Of a stretch of DNA of 64,000 nucleotides, positions 9,875 through 18,737 are shown piece after piece (position 1 is the first letter of the stretch; the number at the start of each line of letters is the position of its first letter). The translations under genes were made by a program, and so were the position numbers. Location: contig CAVZSC010000021.1 of the NCBI GenBank assembly GCA_963777755.1, positions 113,219-177,218 on the forward strand, written 5' to 3'. This DNA comes from DATFWC01 sp963777755. GTDB taxonomy: Bacteria; Pseudomonadota; Alphaproteobacteria; Rhizobiales; Xanthobacteraceae. The notes under the pieces were generated by a model. The model had not been told where the DNA came from. It made no database searches and saw only the letters and a program-made list of their open reading frames with translations.

Positions 9875-11761
9875 CTACTTGCCCCACGGCAGGCTGGTGT
9901 GGCCGGCATCGGTCAGGATGGCATCGGCCGCCTTTTCGCCGATCATGTAGACCGAGGTGACGATGAAGAAGCCGGGGATCTTGGGGAAGACCGACGCATC
10001 CACCACGCGCAGCCCGCTCGTTCCATAGACCCTGAAATTCGTATCGAGCACCGCGCCCGGATCGTCCTTGCGACCGATCGGACAGGTGCATGAGGCGTGG
10101 TGGCCCCACGCGTTGTCCTGCACGAACTGCTTGAGGTCGTTCCGGCTCGACACCGTCCCACCGGGCAGTTCCTCCTTCTCGATCAGATCGCTCGCCGTGG
10201 CGGTGATCTTGCGCACGAACTCGATGCCGTCCACCACGGAATCGAGGTCCTGCTGCCCCTGGTTGGTTCCTTCCTTGAAATAGTGGAAATTGATGAGAGG
10301 CGGATCGCGCGGATCGGCGGAGCGCAGGCCGACGGTGCCGGCATGGTTCTCGGTGTGAGCCTTGAGGATTGCCCAAGTGAGATAATGGTGATCCTCGGCG
10401 ATCAGCTTCGAGTATCCCGGAAAGTAGCCGCGGAATTTGCCGAGCAGGGCGAAGGTGAACAGATCCGGCAGCGGGCGCTGCCGCGCCGACCGCTTGATGA
10501 CGGCGAGCGCGACGCCATTGGTGGTGTAGACGCCCGTGCGTGAGCGCGCCCATTCCTGGCACTGCGGGTCGGTGCGGGTGAACGTCGACCCCTTGAGGAC
10601 CTCCCATTCCGCCTTGAGCCGACTGACGACGCCCACCTCGTAACGGTCTTGCAGGTTCTTGCCCACGCCCGGCAGATCGACCCGGACCTTGATGCCGTGC
10701 GATTCGAGCTCCTGCCTGGCTCCTACTCCCGACAGCATCAGGAGTTGCGGCGTGTTGAACGCGCCGCCCGAGAGGATGACCTCGCGCGAGACCCGCACCG
10801 TGCGCTCCTCGCCGGCGGCCGTGTTCGGATTTGCGCAGGCGCGATAGAGCCGCGCACCCTTGAGGTAGGTGACGCCGACGGCGCGATTGGCATCGTCGAG
10901 CAGCACCTTGGTGGCGAGCGCATCGAGCTCGATGTGCAGGCGGTCGGGATGCTCCTTCGCCACCTGGCGCACGAACTCGCGCGTGCCGTTGCGGGCGTGC
11001 TCGTGGGTGGCGAGCGGAGCGTAGTGAATTCCCTCGAGCGCCAGCTTGTCGATCCGCCAGTCGTTGGGATCGAGCTTGGCGACCAGTCCCTCGCGCAGCC
11101 GCTGCAGCGGATTGCGCAGCTCCTTGAAGATGCTCAGCGCGGCTCGCTTGATGATCTCGATCAGGTTCTTGTCGCCCAGCACCGTCTTGGGCAGGGCCTT
11201 TTCGGTGTTGAGCCAGCCGGAAAAGCCGTGTCCGGTCGGATTCCACCCGGTGATCTTCTGGATGAAGCGCCAGAACGGCCGGTGATGGCAGTTCTCCAGG
11301 CGCTGGAAATAGCGCCGCATGTTGTCCGCGTTCCAGGACGGGTCGCTGACCGCCTTGGCGATGTCGTCCCAGTCCGGGTTGTGCGGGTACACCATGATCA
11401 TGGCGTTGTGGGCGGTGCAGCCGCCCAGCGTGCCGGCGCGCGGGTAGAGCACGCCGTCGTGCTCCTTGTAGTATTTGTCGTCGCGCGCCTGCTGCTTGAG
11501 GTCGCCGTAGTGCCGGACCCAGAAGTCCCACCGCATGGCCTCGTTCTCCGAAGCCGCGGCATGGAAGGTCGGGACCATGTAGTCCTCGGGCAGGCGATTG
11601 GCGTCCGGGCTGATCGGGCCGGCGCCCTTGAGCTCGAGCGGATCCCCGCCCGCTTCGAGCAGGAGCACCTTGTGCCCGGCCTGCGCCAGCCGGCAGGCGA
11701 CCGTGCCGCCACCCGCGCCCGAGCCGACGACGACGTATTCGTATTGAGCCGATCCGTTCAT
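9875..11761 (-). CDS. GMC family FAD oxidoreductase (choline dehydrogenase-like)
   Basis: A protein of 628 aa. The N-terminal FAD-binding fold reads YEYVVVGSGAGGGTVACRL from residue 7, with the ribose-binding acidic residue in LLLEAGG. The GMC signature region GGCTAHNAMIMVYP and the second GMC pattern SGGAFNTPQLLMLSGVG are both present, as is the C-terminal block GHHASCTCPIG then VVDASVFPKIPG, where the catalytic His-containing segment lies. No Sec signal is visible at the N-terminus. The substrate (an alcohol, sugar or sterol) cannot be told. It is followed 24 bases upstream by the second di-heme lipoprotein on the same strand, which suggests that electrons pass from FAD to heme. The start is well supported by position after GGGAGGGTAGCC. 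Confidence 0.92.
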   Translation of the reverse strand: MNGSAQYEYVVVGSGAGGGTVACRLAQAGHKVLLLEAGGDPLELKGAGPISPDANRLPEDYMVPTFHAAASENEAMRWDFWVRHYGDLKQQARDDKYYKEHDGVLYPRAGTLGGCTAHNAMIMVYPHNPDWDDIAKAVSDPSWNADNMRRYFQRLENCHHRPFWRFIQKITGWNPTGHGFSGWLNTEKALPKTVLGDKNLIEIIKRAALSIFKELRNPLQRLREGLVAKLDPNDWRIDKLALEGIHYAPLATHEHARNGTREFVRQVAKEHPDRLHIELDALATKVLLDDANRAVGVTYLKGARLYRACANPNTAAGEERTVRVSREVILSGGAFNTPQLLMLSGVGARQELESHGIKVRVDLPGVGKNLQDRYEVGVVSRLKAEWEVLKGSTFTRTDPQCQEWARSRTGVYTTNGVALAVIKRSARQRPLPDLFTFALLGKFRGYFPGYSKLIAEDHHYLTWAILKAHTENHAGTVGLRSADPRDPPLINFHYFKEGTNQGQQDLDSVVDGIEFVRKITATASDLIEKEELPGGTVSSRNDLKQFVQDNAWGHHASCTCPIGRKDDPGAVLDTNFRVYGTSGLRVVDASVFPKIPGFFIVTSVYMIGEKAADAILTDAGHTSLPWGK

Positions 11762-11785
11762 GGCTACCCTCCCCGTCGGCCAGTT

Positions 11786-14350
11786 TCAGAGCGTCTTGAG
11801 GAACTCGATCAGCGCGTTCTTGTCGTCGTCGCTCAGGTAGGTGCCGAAATAGTGGCCCTTGTTGACGATGAAGTCGGGACACTTGCTCACGGTCAGCAGG
11901 TCCTGCTCCACCTCGCGCCAGGCTGCATCGATCTGCTGCTCGGTCGCATTCCTCGGGATGCTCTTGAGCACCGCCTTCAGCTTCTTCACCACCGGGATCA
12001 GCTTCTTGACGTGCGCGATCTTGTCTTCCGCTCGCGGGCTCTCCGCCAGGAGCTGGATGTTGGCCAGCGCGTTGACCGGGAAACCCTTGGGGATCGGGCC
12101 GATCCGCAATCCCGACGGATTGAATGCCCACGGCAGCAAGTCCCCCAGCAGATTCTGCAGCCATTCGGACCACCCCAGCAACTCGCCCGGCAGGTAGCCG
12201 TACGGCACGGAGATGTAGCTCACGGCCGTCGTGCGCTGGATGTAGCTCGGCCCGGGAATCACGCTCTTCAGCTTGTCGTCGGTCCTGCGGCGCTCCGGCC
12301 ACAGCATCTGACGGATCGAGTTGTCGAACGATTTCAGCCGCCCCTCGACCGAGGGATCGTCGTTGAACTCCCCGACCGAGTTGTTCTGCAGGAACGGCGC
12401 CGTCGACCACAGGCTCGTCAACGAGGCCGGCCGCACGAAGCCGCGCCCGCCCCCCGCCAGCGTGTATGGGTATGGCGCGCCATTGAACGGGTTGTGGATG
12501 GTGATCTGGCCGACCGACGGCAGATTCTTGTAGGTCTCCGAGGAGAAATTGTCCCAGATGTTGTCGCGGATCGCGTTGGTCGCGAGCGGGCTGCACGCAT
12601 TGATGCCCATCTCGGTGATCGGGATGCGGCGATCGGTCGACAGGAAATTGTTCTCCAGGAAGTCCGGCTTCTTCACCTCGGCGCGCATCCAGTCGAAATA
12701 GGCGCCGGAGTTCTCGATGATCTGTCCCGACGTGCACGGTTCCCCGAACCGGCACAGGTTGGGCGGCTGCTTGCTCGAGTGGCAGCGCGCACAGTTCTCG
12801 GCGAACACCGTCTTGCCGCGATCCAGCTTCGCCTCGCCTGCGGCCAGTATGGCGGCGCCGCCGGGTGCGTCCTTGAGGCGGTCGGGCTTCGCGGTCTGCA
12901 GGAAGAACAGCGCCATGTCCGGCGTCTGGTTGGCCGTCGCCTGCCAATAGGCGGAGTTCTTCTCCAGGTCGGCGATCCGGATCGGCGAGATCTCCTTGCC
13001 GCCGACCAGCGGCCGGAAATGCAGGAGCCATTCCTCGCTGAACAGCCCGATGTTGATGAAGACGCGGTTGAGCGCACCCAGCGCCCCGACCGAATCGGAG
13101 CCGTCCTTGAGCACGTGCGGCGTGAGCGCCGTGTTGGGCGGCTGGAACGTCCACGCCAGCGCCTGCGTCTGCGGGTAGTCCTTGAACTGCTTGTTGTTGA
13201 GCGAGCCGCCGGGGGCGAGCTTCTCCGGGAACTGCCGCCCCGCCTCCAGCCGGGGAAGGACGCTGTACACCGCATTCATCGTGCGCGGATTGTTGATGTT
13301 GTCGGTCGACACGAAGGAGGTATCGAGCGAGCCGGGGAGCGAGGTGTGGAACAGCTGGAAGATGAAGCTGGCCTGGACGTTCTTCGGGTTCCACACGAAG
13401 ATGCGGTCGACCCAGAAATACTGCGCGCCGGGATTGGAGGTCAGGTTCGCCCATTTGGGCTTCTCCGGATCCGCCGGCGGGTTCACCGGGTTCGGCCCTA
13501 CGTGGCAGAATCCGCATGACATGCCGACGCGGTAGGGCCGGACCAGGTCCTTGTCATTGTAGTATTTGGGGTCGCTGTAATACCGGTTGCCGTCCCATTT
13601 CCGCTTCGCCGCGTCGTTGAAGGCGGGGTTGGGAAACAGGCGCAGCCCGACGATGCCCGACGGCTTGCCGTAATAGGAGCCGACCGGCACGGTGCTGCCG
13701 CGCGCACCAATCTTGACGCCCGGGTATTTCGTCTCATCCTCGTAGGGATCCTTGGGACATTCCGCCGACACCGGCGCGCGCTTGTCGAGCCACAGCCCGT
13801 ACTCGTCGGGCGCCGTCGGCTTCTCCATGCACGGCTCGCTCACCAGGCCGTAATATTTCCAGCGATGGTCGCGGGTGAGCGCCCACGTCTTGCCTGCGGC
13901 CTTGCACTGGGCCTCGTCCATGCCGGCGTACGGGCTGCCTTCGTACTTGTTGTCGTGGCGGCCGCTGTAGTCCTCGGTGCAATAGCCGATCGCCGAATGG
14001 GTGGAGAGGATCTTCAGGAGATCGAAGGCGCCGAACGTGTGGTTGGCCATGTAGTCCCAGAACCGGTCGTTGCCGAAGGTCCACATGACCCAGCTGACGC
14101 GTCCACGCACGCCGGCGGCATCGAGCTTGGCGCTGGGATCGGTGTTGCGGCGATAGCCGTAATCCATGTCGGCGAGAAGATCGTCGCCCGTACCGTCCAC
14201 GCCCTTCAACGTGTCGGCAGTCCGGCCGGCGACCAGGGCTTCATCCTTGACCTGCCCGCTCTTCGGGCTCTCGGAGCAGCCCGCGATCGCGAGAGCGCCG
14301 GCGCCGATCGCCAAAATTGCCGTTGCGCATTTCCAATTGATCGTCGCCAT
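11786..14350 (-). CDS. Di-heme cytochrome c lipoprotein (CCP/MauG superfamily-like), paralogue 2
   Basis: A protein of 854 aa. The ATG at 14350 follows GGGGAGGCC and begins a lipoprotein signal peptide with lipobox AIAGC (Cys25); the open frame reaches further upstream but without signal character. Heme motifs are CGFCH from residue 279 and CARCH from residue 520. It is the longer paralogue of the 7295 gene, with extra insertions before the first heme (around a Cys-rich patch) and before the C-terminus. The PASLTSLWSTAPFLQNNSVG block matches the peroxidase/MauG-like region, but the usual His is replaced by Gln, so the second heme site may be ligated differently. It lies immediately upstream of the GMC gene in the same direction. 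Confidence 0.88.
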   Translation of the reverse strand: MATINWKCATAILAIGAGALAIAGCSESPKSGQVKDEALVAGRTADTLKGVDGTGDDLLADMDYGYRRNTDPSAKLDAAGVRGRVSWVMWTFGNDRFWDYMANHTFGAFDLLKILSTHSAIGYCTEDYSGRHDNKYEGSPYAGMDEAQCKAAGKTWALTRDHRWKYYGLVSEPCMEKPTAPDEYGLWLDKRAPVSAECPKDPYEDETKYPGVKIGARGSTVPVGSYYGKPSGIVGLRLFPNPAFNDAAKRKWDGNRYYSDPKYYNDKDLVRPYRVGMSCGFCHVGPNPVNPPADPEKPKWANLTSNPGAQYFWVDRIFVWNPKNVQASFIFQLFHTSLPGSLDTSFVSTDNINNPRTMNAVYSVLPRLEAGRQFPEKLAPGGSLNNKQFKDYPQTQALAWTFQPPNTALTPHVLKDGSDSVGALGALNRVFINIGLFSEEWLLHFRPLVGGKEISPIRIADLEKNSAYWQATANQTPDMALFFLQTAKPDRLKDAPGGAAILAAGEAKLDRGKTVFAENCARCHSSKQPPNLCRFGEPCTSGQIIENSGAYFDWMRAEVKKPDFLENNFLSTDRRIPITEMGINACSPLATNAIRDNIWDNFSSETYKNLPSVGQITIHNPFNGAPYPYTLAGGGRGFVRPASLTSLWSTAPFLQNNSVGEFNDDPSVEGRLKSFDNSIRQMLWPERRRTDDKLKSVIPGPSYIQRTTAVSYISVPYGYLPGELLGWSEWLQNLLGDLLPWAFNPSGLRIGPIPKGFPVNALANIQLLAESPRAEDKIAHVKKLIPVVKKLKAVLKSIPRNATEQQIDAAWREVEQDLLTVSKCPDFIVNKGHYFGTYLSDDDKNALIEFLKTL

Positions 14351-14574
14351 CTGTGGCCTCCCCAACGACACCGCTGATCTTGATCGCCGCGCGTTCGCAC
14401 CTGCTACCGAAGATTGCACGCCCCCTGAACAATTTCAAGTAGCGCAGTGACGATCCGCTATTCGATGATCTCGCTTCCATAGCCGCAACGCATGCGCGGC
14501 AACGCGCGGCACCCGCGCAGCAACTCGCGATGCTACATGACACCTGATCGCATCCCTGTGACGACGTTCACAAC

Positions 14575-14840
14575 GCGATGATGAATTGTCGGAGCGGCAC
14601 GTCCATGCACCGCGGCCTGGATTTCCTCATCGGCTTCGTCGGCCGGGACTCGCTGCCGGGCAGCGAACCCCATGACATGTTCGACAGCGGGCGGCGGACC
14701 GGTCGAATTCATCACCGACCTCGACTGGTCGGCGAATCGTTTCGATACCCTCGTGCAAGTCCCCCTTCGCGGCCAACATCGGGGCCGGCACCGGCGCCGA
14801 CCTCAACAACCGGACCGGCGGGGTGCAATCAACCCCGCGC
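14575..14840 (+). pseudogene. Decayed C-terminal fragment of an RTX-type protein
   Basis: This stretch reads as a degenerate copy of the tail of the RTX gene that follows. Around 14690-14735 it encodes GGGPVEFITDLDWS, matching GGGPVELITDLNWA of the intact gene. Some 30 bases later a shifted frame gives FAANIGAGTGADLNN, matching FAANLGAGTGADLAA. At least one frameshift separates the two blocks and no start or RTX repeats remain. It therefore looks like the remnant of a duplicated or recombined neighbour copy. The exact ends are uncertain. Confidence 0.65.
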
Positions 14841-15070
14841 AAGCTTGCGCGACAACCGGCCGTTCGCCCGCAGAGTTCATGCATCAGGTCCGTCCGCCGG
14901 CAAACGGCCTCGCTCGCTCTCGCGATCGGCTCCGGCCCACAACTGGCGCAATGCTTGTGCCGGGCGGAAGTTCTGCTAACGTGCGTGGCGCCGGCGTTCA
15001 CCGGACGAGACATCACACCATCCCGAAGAACCATCATCGCCTGCCACACGGCGGCGACAAGGAGAACACC

Positions 15071-16459
15071 ATGGCTTATGTGGCAACCGGCACGGCTGGC
15101 GGCGACACCCTGGACCAATCGAGCAACGCGGGACCGGGCACGATCGTCGGCCTGGCCGGCGACGACGCCATCCTTGTCGGGTCGGGCCTCGCGACCGTGA
15201 CCGGCGATTCCGGCAACGATTCCGTTTTCCTGCAGACCGGCAATACCGGAACGGTAAACGGCGGAACTGAAAATGACTGCGTCGTCTCCACCTCCGACAT
15301 CGGGCCGATGCAGCTGTTCGGCGGCGACGGCGCCGATACGATCTTTGTGGCAGGCTCGAGCGCCGCGCAGACCATCGTCGGCGGCAATGATTCCAGCGAC
15401 GGCAACGATCTCCTGTTCAGCGGCACCGGCGCCGACCTGGTGTTCGGCAACGGCGGCAACGACACCCTCGGCAACTTCGGCGGCAACGACACCTTCGTCG
15501 GCGGTTTCGGCAACGACTCGATGCTGATCGCCGCCCCCGGGACGCTCCTGTTCTTCGGCAACCAGGGCAACGATACCGTCATCGCGCCGGCCGCCAGCGG
15601 GACGTTGTACGGCGGCCTCGGCAATGACCTCCTGGCTGCGTTCGGCCCGAGCTCGCTCCTGATATTCGGCAACGAGGGAAGCGACACCGTCCACGGCCAG
15701 GCTGCCGACGTGACGGTGGTCGGCGGCAACGACTCCGCGGACGCGGGCGATTCTCTGCTCGCGGTGGCCACCGGCACCGCCTTCGTGTTCGGCAACGGCG
15801 GCGCCGATACGATCGGCACCGGCACCGGGGCAGTCACCGCCGTCGGCGGCCAGGGCAATGACTTCATCCAGGCCGTTGGCACCAGCAACCTCGTTTTCGC
15901 GAACGAGGGCAATGACAGCGTCTTTGCCGGTGGCGCAAGCGGACGCGCGACGATATTCGGCGGGCTCGGCAATGACATTGTCCAAGGCTTCAGCGGCCGC
16001 GACTCGCTCCAGGGCAACGAGGGCAACAACTCGCTCACCGGCGACGGCGGCACCTCCAGCATCGACACGATCTCCGGCGGCGCCGGCAACGACCTGTTCG
16101 CCTACGCGAACGCGGCCGACGACGGCAACAACGCCACGGGCGGCGGCCCGGTCGAGCTGATTACCGACCTGAACTGGGCGGAGGACAAGGTCCTGACGCA
16201 AACCCAGGCGGTCACCTTCGCGGCCAATCTGGGCGCCGGCACCGGGGCGGATCTCGCCGCCTCCGCCAACAACGCGCTCGCGGCCGCGCAGGCGCTGTCG
16301 GGCGGCAACACCGCCTGGGTGGCGGCGCAGTTCACCTTCGGCGGCCACACCTACCTGGCGATCGACCAGGCCACTCACGGCGCCTTCGACGATGCCAATG
16401 ACCTGCTCCTCGACATCACCGGCGTGACCGGCACGATATCGGCGAGCAATTTCATCTGA
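15071..16459 (+). CDS. RTX/hemolysin-type calcium-binding repeat protein
   Basis: A protein of 462 aa starting at the ATG after ACAAGGAGAAC. There is no Sec signal. The body is built from degenerate nonapeptide repeats of the GGxGNDxxx type (GGNGGNDTLG, GGFGNDSM, GGLGNDIV) alternating with beta-strand fillers, giving a low-Lys, Asp/Gly-rich acidic protein. The C-terminal about 100 residues lack repeats and end in hydrophobic ISASNFI, as expected for an uncleaved type I secretion signal. Calcium binding and secretion are family knowledge. No T1SS genes are in the window and no enzymatic domain is visible, so its job after secretion is unknown. Confidence 0.88.
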   Translation: MAYVATGTAGGDTLDQSSNAGPGTIVGLAGDDAILVGSGLATVTGDSGNDSVFLQTGNTGTVNGGTENDCVVSTSDIGPMQLFGGDGADTIFVAGSSAAQTIVGGNDSSDGNDLLFSGTGADLVFGNGGNDTLGNFGGNDTFVGGFGNDSMLIAAPGTLLFFGNQGNDTVIAPAASGTLYGGLGNDLLAAFGPSSLLIFGNEGSDTVHGQAADVTVVGGNDSADAGDSLLAVATGTAFVFGNGGADTIGTGTGAVTAVGGQGNDFIQAVGTSNLVFANEGNDSVFAGGASGRATIFGGLGNDIVQGFSGRDSLQGNEGNNSLTGDGGTSSIDTISGGAGNDLFAYANAADDGNNATGGGPVELITDLNWAEDKVLTQTQAVTFAANLGAGTGADLAASANNALAAAQALSGGNTAWVAAQFTFGGHTYLAIDQATHGAFDDANDLLLDITGVTGTISASNFI

Positions 16460-16592
16460 ACAGACGTGGGCGAAGATCGGCGCGACGATTTCCGCTCGTT
16501 GATGTCCGCTTCAATGGTCGCCGGTGGTCATGCCGTCGGCGATCGCCCTGTTGCTGAGCGGCGGGGACTGGGCAACGTCGCGCAAGGATAAG

Positions 16593-16640
16593 TGGTGCTG
16601 CCGGACAGGATTGAACTGTCGACCTCTCCCTTACCAAGGG
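16593..16640 (-). other. 3' half of tRNA-Thr(GGT): probable att site
   Basis: Read on the - strand, this 48-bp stretch is the anticodon loop to CCA end of a tRNA. It has the GGT anticodon in TTGGTAA, the T-arm GACAG-TTCAATC-CTGTC and the 3' end GGCAGCACCA. The D-arm and 5' acceptor strand are absent on the other side of the anticodon stem, so this is not a functional tRNA gene. An integrase gene stops 45 bases away. That layout is what remains at one end when an element integrates into the 3' part of a tRNA gene, so the intact tRNA-Thr should lie at the far end of the element. Confidence 0.75.
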
Positions 16641-16684
16641 GATACCTGCCATTGTAATTGCAATGGAATTTCGTTGTTTGCCGC

Positions 16685-17674
16685 CTATGCCACGGATTTT
16701 CCACTGCGCGGCGTCGGCAGCATCACCGCCTTGCGCGCTTCCTCGCTCACGACGACGTGCTCGTATCGGTCGGCACTTTTGCGGTCCTTCCAGGCGCCGG
16801 TGGCGACGAGGCCTTTGGTGTCGAGCCCGCCGTGTCGTCGCATCCAGGTGGCATAGGTGTGCCTGAACAGATGGAACGCGCTGTGCTCGGGGAGATCGAC
16901 GCTCGCCTTGAAAGCCGCTGCACGCAGCAACGAATATAGATGACCGGACTTTCTGAAGCGGAAGCAATTCAATGCTCCGTCGCGTGCGATGTTTGCCAGC
17001 GCAGCCACGGCCACCGGCGGCAGAAATACAGCACGAGGCTCACCGTTCTTTGTATCCGGTACGTAGGCAAACCCATCTGCCAGCCTCACATCGTTCCAGG
17101 TCAGTCGCAGCGCCTCGCTCAACCGCAGCCCGGTATAGCAGAGCACGATCAGGAGCGCGGCAAACTCCTTGTCGAGCTTCTCCGCTTCCTCGAAGATCGC
17201 GAACGCCTGCTCGGGCCAGAGCCAAGCTGTCTGCTTATTTCCTCCAGAGCCCTTTGGGCGGCGTAGGCCGAGTCGAATGCCGCTGTGCCTAAAAACCGCA
17301 CTAATCGGGGTGTGGATAGACCTGTTGCGAGTTGCAGGACTTCCGATCGGATAGAGCTCAATTCCCACTCGATCGATTTCCGCTTGTCCAATTTTGCTGA
17401 GTGGCGTGTCACCAAAATGCTCCAGTAGTCTTCGCATGTATTTCCGTTCACCGCCGGCCTTCATGTACGCTGCGGCTGCGCTCGCGAACGTCGGCTCCCC
17501 TTTGACGGAAAATGCACCACTCTCGATTTGTCGCTCGATCCCCTTGAGGACTTTGACGGCGACCGCTCGCCTGCTAGTGCCAGCGCTTCGGTCAACGTAT
17601 TGTCCGAGATACGTGCCACGGATCGAAAAGTTCGGGCTCTTGCCCGCTCGCGGGGGGATGATTTTGAGGGGCAT
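16685..17674 (-). CDS. Tyrosine-type site-specific integrase
   Basis: A protein of 329 aa beginning MPLKIIPPRAGKSPNF, chosen because CAGGAG precedes this ATG; the frame runs further upstream but overlaps the excisionase-like gene. The catalytic Arg is in YTGLRLSEALRL, the HxxR pair in HLFRHTYATWMRRHG and the nucleophilic Tyr in KSADRYEHV. An N-terminal core-binding SAM-like domain (about residues 60-150) precedes these. It faces the tRNA-Thr fragment, so it is the likely recombinase of this island. It ends at a normal length for this class and appears intact. Confidence 0.93.
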   Translation of the reverse strand: MPLKIIPPRAGKSPNFSIRGTYLGQYVDRSAGTSRRAVAVKVLKGIERQIESGAFSVKGEPTFASAAAAYMKAGGERKYMRRLLEHFGDTPLSKIGQAEIDRVGIELYPIGSPATRNRSIHTPISAVFRHSGIRLGLRRPKGSGGNKQTAWLWPEQAFAIFEEAEKLDKEFAALLIVLCYTGLRLSEALRLTWNDVRLADGFAYVPDTKNGEPRAVFLPPVAVAALANIARDGALNCFRFRKSGHLYSLLRAAAFKASVDLPEHSAFHLFRHTYATWMRRHGGLDTKGLVATGAWKDRKSADRYEHVVVSEEARKAVMLPTPRSGKSVA

Positions 17675-17901
17675 GGCAACTCCTGAATTAGGCGCATCAG
17701 GTCCGCGTCGGTGAAGAGGTGGGTGCGGCCGGCGAGGCGCCCGATGTCGCGACCACGCAGGAAGTCTCGCAGCCATCTGGTCGACTTGTGAAGCAGATCG
17801 GCAACCTCCTCCTCAGTATACACAGCAGGCAGGGTCACAGCAGCCGCTCCTTCGCGATGTCCTGGTAGGGAGGCGGATCGGGGAGGGTCATTTTGAAACA
17901 T
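17461..17901 (-). CDS. Excisionase-like helix-turn-helix protein
   Basis: The first about 75 residues are convincing: VYTEEEVADLLHKSTRWLRD is a MerR/excisionase-like helix-turn-helix, followed by a wing (GRLAGRTHLFTDADLMRLI). This is the usual small DNA-binding partner of tyrosine integrases. The open frame continues to 146 aa, overlapping the integrase start by about 210 bases in another frame. The overlapping part is Ser/Arg-rich and may be translated tail or a sign that the true stop has shifted. Its ribosome site cannot be settled. Function as a recombination directionality factor is inferred from position. Confidence 0.7.
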   Translation of the reverse strand: MFQNDPPRSASLPGHREGAAAVTLPAVYTEEEVADLLHKSTRWLRDFLRGRDIGRLAGRTHLFTDADLMRLIQELPCPSKSSPRERARARTFRSVARISDNTLTEALALAGERSPSKSSRGSSDKSRVVHFPSKGSRRSRAQPQRT

Positions 17902-17922
17902 CCTCAGGCTGTCATCCGCTTC

Positions 17923-18250
17923 GCAAGCGCGAAGGTCAGACGATATTTACTTGGCTGGCGGTACTCGGCGTTGCCGCCACGACCATGGGCGGCTATGCGG
18001 ATGAAGCCGAGCGCCTCGGCCTCCCGAAGCCGCCGGAGCCACTGACGTGGGGTGGACGCACGTATGCAATGAAGTCCCGATAGGTGACCGGGATTTTGCC
18101 GTTGTCGTTGCCGCCGTGATGGCCGAGCTCGATCTCGATACGGGAGATGACGCGATGCGCCGACAAGCTCAGCGCCCGATATGCCGGGCTCTCGAGCATC
18201 CCTATCAGGCGCGGCGACGACTGGCCGCTGATGCGGTTTGCGCCGCTTCA
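17923..18250 (-). pseudogene. Frameshifted hypothetical protein of phage-like islands
   Basis: Two frames together encode one protein. One frame starts MKRRKPHQR. The second reads ISGQSSPRLIGMLESPAYR and goes on to HHGGNDNGKIPVTYRDFIAY. The first frame then resumes with REAEALGFIRIAAHGRGGN and runs to SKYRLTF. Together they match a type of about 100-aa protein common in rhizobial islands, with a winged-helix look and unknown function. At least two single-base shifts are needed to join them. It lies directly upstream of the excisionase-like gene in the same direction. Confidence 0.6.
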
Positions 18251-18394
18251 TCGCTCGGCCTCTCCAGCGATGCGGTCGAGCGCGCAACCGAGCGGCGCGG
18301 CGGTATGATGCGCCCCCGCAGGCTTGCGTCGTCGAAGTTGCCTGGCTACCTTCCGGGGCGTTCAGCTTTGGCGCATGAACATTGCTACCGGAAG

Positions 18395-18417
18395 CCCCGC
18401 GATCCGCAGTCGCGGGG
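18395..18417. terminator. Rho-independent terminator-like hairpin
   Basis: Arms CCCCGCGA and TCGCGGGG pair perfectly around a 7-nt loop and are followed on the + strand by TTTT. It separates the ribbon-helix-helix gene (stop at 18438) from the broken gene downstream on the - strand, where the run on the exit side is ACTTCC-like and weaker. It may act in both directions. Confidence 0.6.
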
Positions 18418-18437
18418 TTTTCCATTTGCATCATTCG

Positions 18438-18605
18438 TCACGCGGCCTCCGAATTCCCGGCAGGCCGTTCCAGCGCTTGCCGGATCAGCATGCGAATTGC
18501 CTCGTTGCGGCTGGGAATTTTGGGTTGGGCGCGGCGCCAGTCTTCGACTTGCGCGAAGATCGGCCCTTCGAGCTCTAGGCGGACGGCGGCAGCATCCTTG
18601 TGCAT
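18438..18605 (-). CDS. Short ribbon-helix-helix (CopG/Arc-like) protein
   Basis: A 55-aa reading frame starting MHKDAAAVRLELEGPIF and ending GNSEAA. The strand-forming segment AAVRLELEGP is followed by two helices around IPSRNEAIRMLIRQALE, the usual ribbon-helix-helix arrangement with the conserved SRNEAIRxLI turn. Such proteins are DNA-binding repressors or antitoxin-like regulators. Here it is in the phage-like island, between the unknown 270-aa gene and the integrase block, so control of the island is the simplest idea. No toxin partner is adjacent. Confidence 0.75.
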   Translation of the reverse strand: MHKDAAAVRLELEGPIFAQVEDWRRAQPKIPSRNEAIRMLIRQALERPAGNSEAA

Positions 18606-18737
18606 CTTGGCACCTCGTGCGTTGCGTCACGAGATGCTCGGATCGCACGGTTTGCGTCCCTCAGGCGGGACATTTCCGCGATGCCGGCGAAGGAGGAAAT
18701 GTCCCGGGCCTGCGCCGAATTCGTTGAGACGCGCCAA

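Noticed and set aside
9798..13517. Very long antisense frames (1239 aa on the - strand; 956 aa on the + strand at 10649-13519)
   Set aside because: They lie opposite or out of frame with the GMC and cytochrome genes, whose motifs are clear; the long frames are an effect of high GC.
15150..16100. Regular repeats suggesting a CRISPR array
   Set aside because: The repeats are imperfect codons for GGxGND units without unique spacers; they are coding RTX repeats.
14627..16378. 583-aa frame antisense to the RTX gene
   Set aside because: It only mirrors the GGxGxD repeats; no start signal and no recognisable motif.
16593..16640. A full tRNA-Thr gene
   Set aside because: Only the anticodon-to-CCA half is present; D-arm and 5' acceptor strand are missing.
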